40,826 nucleotides of DNA, from contig JAQUCY010000002.1 of assembly GCA_028685975.1 (NCBI GenBank), positions 1 through 40,826 of the forward strand. The letters run 5' to 3'. The notes below the pieces were generated by a model. It was given only the letters and a program-made list of their open reading frames with translations. It made no database searches and was not told the DNA's origin. How positions within the stretch are numbered: position 1 is the stretch's first letter; every line of letters starts with the position of its first letter. The stretch is from Acholeplasmataceae bacterium. Its GTDB lineage: Bacteria; Bacillota_I; Bacilli_A; Acholeplasmatales; UBA5453. This document shows positions 16,645 to 24,215 of this stretch, piece after piece. Position numbers and translations under genes: made by a program.

Positions 16645-17583
16645 ATGGATCCAATTATTGTTGTTTTAATTATTTTAGGGATTATATTATTAATTGCTTT
16701 AATTATATCCTTATCTAGTGTTAAGATTGTTAGACAATCAGAAAGTGTTATTATTGAACGTTTGGGACGTTACTTCAAGACTTGGGAAACTGGGATTCAC
16801 TGGTTGGTTCCTTTCTTTGATCGCGTCGCATCCAAAGTTTCATTAAAAGAACAAGTCATTGACTATGAACCTCAACCCGTTATTACAAAAGATAACGTGA
16901 CAATGCAAATTGATACAGTAGTTTATTACCAGATTACAGATGCAAAATTATTTACTTATGGCGTTAATAATCCTACAAATGCATTAGCAAATCTAACCGC
17001 AACCACATTAAGAAATATTATCGGTGCCATTGATTTAGATGAGGCTTTAACTTCGAGAGAATTAATTAACTCTAAATTAAGAATCATCCTTGATGAAGCG
17101 ACTGATCCATGGGGAATGAAGGTCGTCAGAGTAGAACTTAAAAATATTATGCCTCCGAAAGATATTAGAGATGCTATGGAAAAACAAATGCGTGCTGAAC
17201 GTGAAAAACGTGAAGCAATTCTAAATGCAGAAGGAGAAAAACAATCAAAAATTCTTATTGCTGAAGGAAATAAAACAGCGATGGTATTGGATGCAGAAGG
17301 TAAAAAACTAGCGGCAATCTTAAAAGCTGAGGGTGAAGCTGAAGCAATTCTTAAAGTACAAGAAGCTACTGCTGAAGGGATTCGTTTAATTAGAGAATCA
17401 CAAGCAGATAGTAGTGTTCTAGCAATCAAAGGTTTTGAAGCCATGATTGAAGTATCAAAAGGGCAAGCAACAAAACTTATAATTCCTTCTGATTTAACCA
17501 GTATTAATACAATAGTAAGTAGTGCTAAGGAAGCTTGGGAAGCAAAAACTCCTGAAGGTCCAAAAGAATCAAATCCTAAATAA
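16645..17583 (+). CDS. SPFH/band-7 (stomatin/QmcA-like) membrane protein
   Basis: This 312-residue SPFH protein has one N-terminal membrane anchor (about residues 4-26), then the band-7 domain (QSESVIIERLGRYFKTWETG, IDTVVYYQITDAK, LTATTLRNIIGAIDLDEALT). A long Ala/Glu/Lys helix follows (EKREAILNAEGEKQSKILIA), and then a short C-terminal tail. It belongs to the slipin/QmcA type that forms membrane-associated oligomeric cages and often partners NfeD. It starts five bases after the NfeD-like stop and ends at a strong terminator. A long minus-strand frame opposite it reflects biased codon use in the Ala/Glu repeat and is not a gene. Confidence 0.93.
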   Translation: MDPIIVVLIILGIILLIALIISLSSVKIVRQSESVIIERLGRYFKTWETGIHWLVPFFDRVASKVSLKEQVIDYEPQPVITKDNVTMQIDTVVYYQITDAKLFTYGVNNPTNALANLTATTLRNIIGAIDLDEALTSRELINSKLRIILDEATDPWGMKVVRVELKNIMPPKDIRDAMEKQMRAEREKREAILNAEGEKQSKILIAEGNKTAMVLDAEGKKLAAILKAEGEAEAILKVQEATAEGIRLIRESQADSSVLAIKGFEAMIEVSKGQATKLIIPSDLTSINTIVSSAKEAWEAKTPEGPKESNPK

Positions 17584-17590
17584 TTTATTG

Positions 17591-17618
17591 TGAGCCCTAA
17601 TCCAGGGCTCATTTTTTT
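17591..17618 (+). terminator. Terminator of the NfeD/SPFH operon
   Basis: TGAGCCCT (17591-17598) pairs with AGGGCTCA (17604-17611), followed by seven T. The stem is GC-rich and strong. Confidence 0.93.
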
Positions 17619-17630
17619 CTTATATTATGG

Positions 17631-17636
17631 TATAAT
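17631..17636 (+). promoter_or_regulatory. Probable extended -10 of the priA operon
   Basis: ATGGTATAAT, an extended -10, lies about 18 bases before ATG 17655. The T-rich terminator tail occupies the -35 position. Confidence 0.5.
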
Positions 17637-17654
17637 TTTAGATAGGTGAAGTTT

Positions 17655-19967
17655 ATGTATGCTCAAGTTATTGTTGATATATCTTCAAAACATTTAAATC
17701 AAATATACGATTATAAAATCCCTTTTTATTTAGAAGGATCTATAAAAATTGGAATGCGTGTTGTGGTGGATTTTAATCATCAAAAAAGACTTGCCTATAT
17801 AATTAATCTTATGAAGACTTCTAAAGTAGCTACAAAAGAAATCTTATACACCTTAGAAGACGAACCAACGCTAATAACCTCTCAACTTAAACTTATAAAA
17901 TATATTCAAGAAACCTCATTTTCTAGTTATAATGAAGCTTTTGAAGTGGTTGTCCCAAATGCTTTACAAGCTGCTTACGAACATTATGTTACCATTCGAG
18001 ATTTGGATCTTGTCTCAAAACATCTTAGACACTATGTTAAAGAGGGTGTTATTTGGTTAGATGATCTAAATAGCGAAGACTATAAAGAAGTGAAAAATTT
18101 AATTCATAAAGGTATCTTAACAAAAGAAGTTGAGGTTGTTAATAAAGGTGGAATTAAATTTCTTCCAGCTGTTTTTTTGAATGATTTTGATTGTAGACTA
18201 ACATCTAAACAAACAGAAATTGTTAAGAGAATCGGTCGTGAAACTTTCTTTGTTAAAGATTTAGTCAAGGAAGGATATTCAAAAAGAATTATTCATACAT
18301 TGGTAAGTAAAGGTGTTTTAGGGCTAAAAGATATTGAGTATTACCAACAAGAAATATCTCATTATGAATCTCATGAAGATGTGATAACATTAACAAATGA
18401 ACAATCCCTAGCAATTAAACAAATAGATATTAATAAATATAAGCGCTATTTATTGTTTGGTCCGCCTGCATCAGGTAAAACAGAGGTTTATTTAAGAGTT
18501 ATAGAAAAAGTGATGAATATAGGTAAGCAAGTATTAATTTTAGTGCCCGAGATTGCCTTAATTTATCAGATGACTTCAAGATTAAAGGAAAGATTTGCTG
18601 AAGAAGTTTTGATTTATCATAGTAATCTTAATACCCAAGAAAAATACGATGCGTATCGAAAAACGAAAGACGGCAAAATAAAATTAGTTGTTGGAACTAG
18701 AAGTGCGCTATTTCTACCTTTAAATAGGTTAGGATTGATTGTTATTGATGAAGTCCATGATACTTCATACATTCAAAAACAAATGCCTTTTTACGATACT
18801 AAAGAACTAAGTTATCGATTAGGCGAACACTATAATATTCCCGTTCTGATGGGATCTGCAACGCCGACTATATCTATGATTTATGAGACTGACTTAGAAA
18901 TGATAAAGCTGTTGACATTATCTAAGCCAATCTTTGAAAATAAAATTGGTATAAAATTAATAGATATGAAAAAAACACCTACTTTAAAAGATGATTTTAT
19001 CTTTTCAGTAGATTTAATCACTAGTATCAAACAAAGGTTGATTCAGAATGAACAAGTCATCTTGCTTGTAAACAGACGTGGTTACGCACCGTTTGTGATG
19101 TGTAGAACTTGTGGAAATGTGCCTACTTGTCCAACTTGTGGGGTAAATCTTGTTTATCATAAAGAGCATAACCTATTATTGTGTCACCACTGCGGTTACA
19201 AAGAATCTTATAGTGAAATCTGTAAAGTTTGTAAATCTAAGCAAGTTTTACCAGTTGGATTTGGAACTGAACAAGCTTTAGAAAGTTTAAACAAGCTATT
19301 TCCTTTCGCAAAAGTACTGAGAATGGATTTAGATACAACTAAGCGTAAAGGTGCATATGATAAAATGTTGACAGAATTTAAAAAAGGCAACTACGATATA
19401 TTGTTGGGGACACAAATGGTCTCTAAAGGACATCACTTTGAAAATGTTACTTTAGTAGGTGTTTTATTAGCTGAACAGATGATAAATTTAAATAGTTATT
19501 TGTCTAATGAAACTACTTATAACATCATTAAACAACATATTGGTCGATTAAGAGGTGTAAAACAAGGGGATGCGATAGTTCAAACTTATAATCCGAATCA
19601 TTTTGTCTTAAAGAGTCTTGAAACTAATAACTTTGAATTATATTATATGCAAGAACTTAACAACCGAAAAATCTTAAAGTATATGCCTTATAATCAAGTT
19701 ATCAAAGTTACATTTAAAGGTTTAGATGAAAATAAAACGGTTAATACCTTAACGAGAATTAAAAACAATATTATTGCGAAAAACAGTCAAATTGAAATCT
19801 TAGGACCAACGCCTGATTATATTCTTATGGACAAGGATAGATATAATTACAGTATTTTACTTAAAACATTGCGACACTTTGATCCAAGTTATTTAATGAA
19901 TTACTTAGATAAACGTTTTTACAAGGACTATTTAATCGTAATAGATTATTATCCAGATATGGTATAG
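17655..19967 (+). CDS. priA: Primosomal protein N' (replication restart helicase PriA)
   Basis: PriA (770 residues) rebuilds replication forks at stalled or recombined structures. It has the DNA-binding N-terminus (MYAQVIVDISSKHLNQIYDY), Walker A GPPASGKTEVY near residue 270, VGTRSALFLPL, a Walker B box reading DEVHD near residue 365 and GSATPTISM. Eight paired cysteines (CRTCG, CPTCG, CHHCG, CKVC) fill the zinc region near 482-532, followed by GTEQ and LGTQMVSKGHHF. PriA usually shows DEEHD, so the Val is a mild variant. GTG 17646 belongs to the ribosome binding site AGGTGAAG; I use ATG 17655. It is followed by fmt, a common pair. Confidence 0.96.
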   Translation: MYAQVIVDISSKHLNQIYDYKIPFYLEGSIKIGMRVVVDFNHQKRLAYIINLMKTSKVATKEILYTLEDEPTLITSQLKLIKYIQETSFSSYNEAFEVVVPNALQAAYEHYVTIRDLDLVSKHLRHYVKEGVIWLDDLNSEDYKEVKNLIHKGILTKEVEVVNKGGIKFLPAVFLNDFDCRLTSKQTEIVKRIGRETFFVKDLVKEGYSKRIIHTLVSKGVLGLKDIEYYQQEISHYESHEDVITLTNEQSLAIKQIDINKYKRYLLFGPPASGKTEVYLRVIEKVMNIGKQVLILVPEIALIYQMTSRLKERFAEEVLIYHSNLNTQEKYDAYRKTKDGKIKLVVGTRSALFLPLNRLGLIVIDEVHDTSYIQKQMPFYDTKELSYRLGEHYNIPVLMGSATPTISMIYETDLEMIKLLTLSKPIFENKIGIKLIDMKKTPTLKDDFIFSVDLITSIKQRLIQNEQVILLVNRRGYAPFVMCRTCGNVPTCPTCGVNLVYHKEHNLLLCHHCGYKESYSEICKVCKSKQVLPVGFGTEQALESLNKLFPFAKVLRMDLDTTKRKGAYDKMLTEFKKGNYDILLGTQMVSKGHHFENVTLVGVLLAEQMINLNSYLSNETTYNIIKQHIGRLRGVKQGDAIVQTYNPNHFVLKSLETNNFELYYMQELNNRKILKYMPYNQVIKVTFKGLDENKTVNTLTRIKNNIIAKNSQIEILGPTPDYILMDKDRYNYSILLKTLRHFDPSYLMNYLDKRFYKDYLIVIDYYPDMV

Positions 19968-19976
19968 AGGTGTAAT

Positions 19977-20894
19977 ATGAACATTGTCTTTATGGGAACC
20001 CCTTATTTTGCTGTTCCTATCTTAGAAAAATTAAATGAAATTTCACCCATTAGTCTTGTTGTTACACAACCAGATAAAAGGGTAGGCAGAAAACAAGAGT
20101 TAACTTACTCACCAGTTAAATTATTTGCAATTAGAAACAACATTGAAGTTTTTCAGCCCCAAAACATTAAAACAGATTATCAACGAATCATTGATACAAG
20201 ACCCGATATAATTGTTACAGCTGCTTATGGACAAATGATTCCATCTGAGTTAATAGATAATTATATTATGGTAAACATTCATGGTTCATTATTACCTAGA
20301 TATAGAGGTGGTGCACCTGTTCAAAGAGCTATTATGAATGGCGATGAAACAACGGGGGTTACATTAATGTATATGGCACAAAAAATGGATAGTGGAGCAA
20401 TTATTGCTCAAAAAGAAATTTTGATTGAGGATGACGATACCACTACTACATTGATGAGAAAACTTTCCTATATCGGAAGAGATTTATTAATTGAAAACTT
20501 AGAAGACATTTTAAACAAACAGATTAATCCAATCCAACAAGTTGATTCCCAGGTTACATACGCCTATAATTTAAATAAGAATGATGAAATACTTAATTTT
20601 AATCAATCAACATATTTAGTAATGAGACAATTAAATGGGTTGCTAGATGAGCCTGCTGCATCGATATTTATTAATGGTGTTAGAATAAAGGTTTTCAAAC
20701 TAGCAAAAAGTGATATAATATCAAGTATGAAGCCAGGAACAGTGGTTTCTATTGATAAAGAACTGCACGTTAAAACATTAGATGGTGTAGTTAGAATTAT
20801 GGAGTTATCTGAACAAGGGAAAAATAGAATGACCGACGAAGCATATTTGAACGGTCAAAAAATAATTCTTGAAGGGAGTGTTTTCAATGAGTAA
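19977..20894 (+). CDS. fmt: Methionyl-tRNA formyltransferase
   Basis: Fmt (305 residues) formylates initiator Met-tRNA using 10-formyl-tetrahydrofolate. It begins MNIVFMGTPYFAVPIL and carries the catalytic block VNIHGSLLPRYRGGAPVQ near residue 100, with the Asn and His of the active site, and the later MAQKMDSGAII with the catalytic Asp. A C-terminal tRNA-binding domain follows. AGGTGTAAT precedes the ATG. The stop overlaps the next gene by eight bases. Confidence 0.96.
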   Translation: MNIVFMGTPYFAVPILEKLNEISPISLVVTQPDKRVGRKQELTYSPVKLFAIRNNIEVFQPQNIKTDYQRIIDTRPDIIVTAAYGQMIPSELIDNYIMVNIHGSLLPRYRGGAPVQRAIMNGDETTGVTLMYMAQKMDSGAIIAQKEILIEDDDTTTTLMRKLSYIGRDLLIENLEDILNKQINPIQQVDSQVTYAYNLNKNDEILNFNQSTYLVMRQLNGLLDEPAASIFINGVRIKVFKLAKSDIISSMKPGTVVSIDKELHVKTLDGVVRIMELSEQGKNRMTDEAYLNGQKIILEGSVFNE

Positions 20895-21456
20895 AAAATT
20901 ATTATTTTCGCGTGAAGAAATGACAAGATTGTGTGTTGAGGCTTTAAAAAGTCGTGGGGTTGAAATAGATGATATTGCAAAAATCAGCTATAAACAACAA
21001 GCAAGATATACCGACGACATCAAGTTTGAAACATGTCGTGAGTCAGTTTTAAAAATATTATCCTTAAGAGACATATTTCATCATGTTTTACTAGCGGTTG
21101 AGTTAGATAAAATGGCAGAAAAGAAAATGTTTGAAGGTCCGATTCAAGATATTATTGAAGCTGATTTAGGTTTATTTGGTGTTGATGAGGTTTTAGGGTT
21201 AGATGTTGCGAGGATTTATGGGGTTATTGGGATGACCAACTTTGGTGATATTGACGTCAATAAACATGGTATTGTGAATCATCTAAATACAGAAGGAAAA
21301 AAACCTGGGGTTGTCCATACGTTTTTAGACGATATTGTTGGGGCAATTGCAGCTGCAGCATCCACTAGGGTTGCTCAAGTTATTAATGAAGAAATGGCTC
21401 AAACTGAGACACACGAAAAAATATCACTATTCGATAATATAGAAGAGTTAAAGTAG
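20887..21456 (+). CDS. Phosphatidylglycerophosphatase A-like protein (YutG family)
   Basis: This 189-residue protein resembles the PgpA/YutG family of Firmicutes. Matching features are GVDEVLGLDVARIYGVIGM, TNFGDIDVNKHGI, VVHTFLDDIVGAIAAAA and a conserved acidic character. PgpA enzymes remove phosphate from phosphatidylglycerophosphate to make phosphatidylglycerol. The YutG branch is soluble-looking like this one, so its exact substrate is less certain. The frame opens at TTG 20869, but ATG 20887 follows GAAGGGAGTG and overlaps the fmt end, so I use it. Confidence 0.78.
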   Translation: MSKKLLFSREEMTRLCVEALKSRGVEIDDIAKISYKQQARYTDDIKFETCRESVLKILSLRDIFHHVLLAVELDKMAEKKMFEGPIQDIIEADLGLFGVDEVLGLDVARIYGVIGMTNFGDIDVNKHGIVNHLNTEGKKPGVVHTFLDDIVGAIAAAASTRVAQVINEEMAQTETHEKISLFDNIEELK

Positions 21457-21466
21457 GGAATAATTA

Positions 21467-22756
21467 ATGGCGAAAAAGGATAAATTTAAAAAGGCGACTA
21501 AGGGACTATTTAATCGTTTTTTTGGGTTTGAAACAGGGGTTGATATTACCGATGAAGTTGCGGTATTACATAGACGTAATATTGTTATTAAAAATATCAC
21601 ATTTGTTTCAAACATTTTTTATTCTATTATTTTATTTATTGTAGCTTATTACTCCGGTAAGGCTTCAGATTGGCTATTTACAGCATTGTTTTTTCCGTTC
21701 ACTTTCTTCTTAAATACAGTTATAAAACGTTTAATAACTTCTGATACCCACGATAAAACTAAACAAGAGGTAGCCATGTATCTTTTGGCTACTTATATGT
21801 TTATCTCAGCCATATTATTTTACGCAAGATTTTATCAAACCGATTCTTTAGAAACCGCTGCTTATGTCATGATTTATTATGCGATAGTTGTGATTAGTTT
21901 ATATCAGTCTAAAAAACTCATTTTATGGAGTGCTTTTGGAATGTTGCCTGTCATGACAATTATTCATTTTACTTGGACGTATCGCATTAATACAGATTAT
22001 CAAGGTTTGGAAATTAGTGAATTTTTTAATCGTTTTATTCATGATCCTGCATTCAGTGATATATTACTTAGAACACTAATATTTATCATATTCATTATGG
22101 TGGTTTATGCTATAGTCTCAATAGGTCAGTATATGCAATATGAAAGACGTAATGAATTAGTCAAAAGACGTGAAGTTCAAGAAGATTTCACAACTATTGT
22201 TTCAGATTTGTTTAAAGTTGTATTGTCTTCTAAATCATCATTTTTAGATTTACAACATGTTAATTTAGTTAGTAAAATGAGTAATAAGTTGGGATTAATT
22301 TATGGTACAGATGAATCTAAGATGAGTAAAATTAACACTTTTTCTAATATTCATTTAAGATATAAGGAAATTGAAGATTTAGTGAATCCACCTGAAGAGG
22401 CAACGACAGATTACGATGATTTAAAAGAAAAAACAATGTTAGGGAATCAAATTGCGAAAAGATTACAACTGGCTCAAAAGGCTGAGGATATTGCTAGAGC
22501 TCATATTGAAGGAGCGGCAAATCATAACTTTGTTCTTGAAATGCAAAAGATCCAACCTGAAATTACCTCACAAATAATTTTGTTGTGTGATCTTTATATT
22601 ACCATGCGTAGCACAAAGAGTTATAAGCGTCCATACCCACATAAAACAGTAATTGAGTTATTCCAAACTCAGTTTAATAGTTACTTTGAGTTTCAGTTAT
22701 TAGAACGATTTTTAAGTTATAAAACTGAATTTGAATCAATGTATAATGATTTCTAA
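21467..22756 (+). CDS. Six-helix membrane protein with degenerate HD-GYP-like cytoplasmic domain
   Basis: Residues 1-43 are charged and cytoplasmic. Six membrane segments follow at about 44-62, 68-88, 103-121, 130-146, 150-168 and 200-222. Residues 250-425 then follow the layout of an HD-GYP phosphodiesterase. VNLVSKMSNKLGL and the HLRYKEI segment stand where H-D-x-G-K would be. MLGNQIAKRL and IARAHIEGAANHNF stand where HHE-x-x-DG-x-GYP would be. ILLCDLYITMRSTKSYKRPY matches the D-x-x-DAL-x-x-RPY region. The metal ligands are mostly lost, so it is probably not a c-di-GMP hydrolase and may be a receptor or scaffold. The alignment is by eye. It starts eleven bases after the pgpA-like gene. Confidence 0.7.
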   Translation: MAKKDKFKKATKGLFNRFFGFETGVDITDEVAVLHRRNIVIKNITFVSNIFYSIILFIVAYYSGKASDWLFTALFFPFTFFLNTVIKRLITSDTHDKTKQEVAMYLLATYMFISAILFYARFYQTDSLETAAYVMIYYAIVVISLYQSKKLILWSAFGMLPVMTIIHFTWTYRINTDYQGLEISEFFNRFIHDPAFSDILLRTLIFIIFIMVVYAIVSIGQYMQYERRNELVKRREVQEDFTTIVSDLFKVVLSSKSSFLDLQHVNLVSKMSNKLGLIYGTDESKMSKINTFSNIHLRYKEIEDLVNPPEEATTDYDDLKEKTMLGNQIAKRLQLAQKAEDIARAHIEGAANHNFVLEMQKIQPEITSQIILLCDLYITMRSTKSYKRPYPHKTVIELFQTQFNSYFEFQLLERFLSYKTEFESMYNDF

Positions 22757-22784
22757 TTGAAATATCATTAACTTGTGTTATAAT
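22757..22784 (+). promoter_or_regulatory. Promoter of the metK transcript
   Basis: TTGAAA (22757-22762), a 16-base spacer and TATAAT (22779-22784) put the start of transcription about ten bases before the riboswitch. Confidence 0.8.
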
Positions 22785-22800
22785 ATAACTACATCTTAAA

Positions 22801-22894
22801 ATTCATTAAGAGCTACGGAGGTTAATCACCATTGATGTAGCAGCAACCTGCATAAGCAAGGTGCTTTCGATAAGGGGGAAACCCAACAATGAGT
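22801..22894 (+). ncRNA. SAM-I (S-box) riboswitch controlling metK
   Basis: The aptamer is recognisable piece by piece. P1 pairs 22801-22807 (ATTCATT) with 22888-22894 (AATGAGT), followed by the conserved AAGAG. P2a is CTAC/GTAG with GGAGG and GATG, the kink-turn signature. P3 is AGCAACCT/AGGTGCT with the conserved GCAACC and GGTGC. P4 is GGG/CCC. It sits between a good promoter and metK, and is followed by a terminator. By the known mechanism, SAM binding should stabilise P1 and permit termination; when SAM is low the antiterminator forms and metK is expressed. Class is assigned by conserved core bases, not by a covariance search. Confidence 0.9.
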
Positions 22895-22899
22895 AATTG

Positions 22900-22927
22900 C
22901 TCTTTTCGTTGGGAAAAGAGTTTTTTT
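22900..22927 (+). terminator. Riboswitch-controlled terminator before metK
   Basis: CTCTTTTC (22900-22907) pairs with GAAAAGAG (22913-22920) around GTTGG and ends in seven T. The competing antiterminator pairs CCCAAC (22882-22887) with GTTGGG (22908-22913), and GAGT (22891-22894) with GCTC (22899-22902). Confidence 0.9.
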
Positions 22928-22951
22928 ATAGAAAAAGGAGAATTTTGAACT

Positions 22952-24100
22952 ATGAAAAGAAAACTATTTACATCTGAATCAGTCACTATGGGGCATCCTG
23001 ATAAAGTTTCAGATAGGATTGCAGATGCCGTATTAGATGCAATATTTAAAGATGATAAAGACGCACACGTTGCTTGTGAGGTGTTAACTACTACCGGATT
23101 GGTTTTGGTGGCAGGCGAAGTAGAAACAAAAACCTATATTGACATCGAAAGTATCGTAAGAAAAACTGTAGAAAGTATAGGTTATACCCGCGGAAAATAT
23201 GGATTTGATGCTGACAATTTGGCTGTATTAACAGCTATTCACAGTCAGTCACCAGATATTGCACAAGGCGTTAATAAGTTAGATGGGTCTATTGGTGCCG
23301 GTGACCAAGGATTAATTTTTGGGTTTGCTTGTGACGAAACGCCAAATTATATGCCATTATCAATCACTTTGGCACATAATTTAGTAAAACGGCTTGATGA
23401 AGTAAGACAAAAGGGTATTCTTGATTTTGTTAGACCTGATGGAAGGTCTCAAGTTACCTTGGAATATGATGAGAATGATAAACCATTTAGAGTTGAAGCG
23501 GTGGTTGTTTCTACACAGCATCAAGACATGGATATTAATGTTTTAAGAGAAACCGTTAAAAAAGAAGTTATTTTTAAAGTGATACCAAGTGAATTGATTG
23601 ATGAAAATACTAAGATTTTCATTAACCCAACAGGGAAGTTTGTTATCGGTGGACCTAAGGGGGATACAGGCGTAACAGGAAGAAAAATTATTGTTGATAC
23701 TTACGGTGGTTATGCGAGACATGGTGGCGGGGCAATGAGTGGTAAAGATCCATCTAAAGTGGATAGAAGTGCAGCATATATGTCTAGATATTTAGCTAAG
23801 AATATTGTGGCTAGTGGTATTGCTACTAAATGTGAAGTTCAATTAGCTTATGTGATTGGTGAGGTTCAACCAGTATCTGTTAGAGTTGATACTTTTGGAA
23901 CATCAATTGTTTCAGAGGCAGATATTGTAGAACAAATAAGAAAACATATTGATTTAACACCAAGAGGTATCATTGACAGATTTAAACTTTTAAGACCTAT
24001 TTATGAACAAACAAGTTTTTATGGTCATATGGGGCGAGAAGATTTAGAATTACCTTGGGAAGAATTAGATTCCATAAAATATTTCAGTGAACTTAAATAA
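22952..24100 (+). CDS. metK: S-adenosylmethionine synthetase
   Basis: MetK (382 residues) makes S-adenosylmethionine from methionine and ATP. It shows [20 protein letters not shown] at the N-terminus, the ATP-binding [12 protein letters not shown], the phosphate loop [14 protein letters not shown] and [20 protein letters not shown]. All three domains are complete and of normal length. AAAGGAGAA lies about nine bases before ATG 22952. Expression is very likely set by the SAM-I riboswitch in its leader. It is a single-gene unit with its own terminator. Confidence 0.97.
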   Translation: MKRKLFTSESVTMGHPDKVSDRIADAVLDAIFKDDKDAHVACEVLTTTGLVLVAGEVETKTYIDIESIVRKTVESIGYTRGKYGFDADNLAVLTAIHSQSPDIAQGVNKLDGSIGAGDQGLIFGFACDETPNYMPLSITLAHNLVKRLDEVRQKGILDFVRPDGRSQVTLEYDENDKPFRVEAVVVSTQHQDMDINVLRETVKKEVIFKVIPSELIDENTKIFINPTGKFVIGGPKGDTGVTGRKIIVDTYGGYARHGGGAMSGKDPSKVDRSAAYMSRYLAKNIVASGIATKCEVQLAYVIGEVQPVSVRVDTFGTSIVSEADIVEQIRKHIDLTPRGIIDRFKLLRPIYEQTSFYGHMGREDLELPWEELDSIKYFSELK

Positions 24101-24108
24101 TAAATGAC

Positions 24109-24135
24109 AAAAGGTGAAATAAGACCACCTTTTTT
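24109..24135 (+). terminator. Terminator of metK
   Basis: AAAAGGTG (24109-24116) pairs with CACCTTTT (24126-24133) and continues into T. It lies just after the metK stop. Confidence 0.8.
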
Positions 24136-24146
24136 CATTTAATTAC

Positions 24147-24175
24147 TTGGGGATTAGTATTATTTATGTTAAAAT
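24147..24175 (+). promoter_or_regulatory. Promoter of secA
   Basis: TTGGGG (24147-24152), a 17-base spacer and TAAAAT (24170-24175). The match is moderate, the spacing ideal. Confidence 0.6.
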
Positions 24176-24215
24176 AATATAGAAATTCAAAATAGAAAGA
24201 AAAGTTGTGATAACA

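Noticed and set aside
16956-17612. Long minus-strand open frame of 218 codons
   Set aside because: It lies opposite the SPFH gene, has a Ser/Ala/Ile-rich composition with no family resemblance and no ribosome binding site. It results from the Ala/Glu-rich repeat of the true gene.
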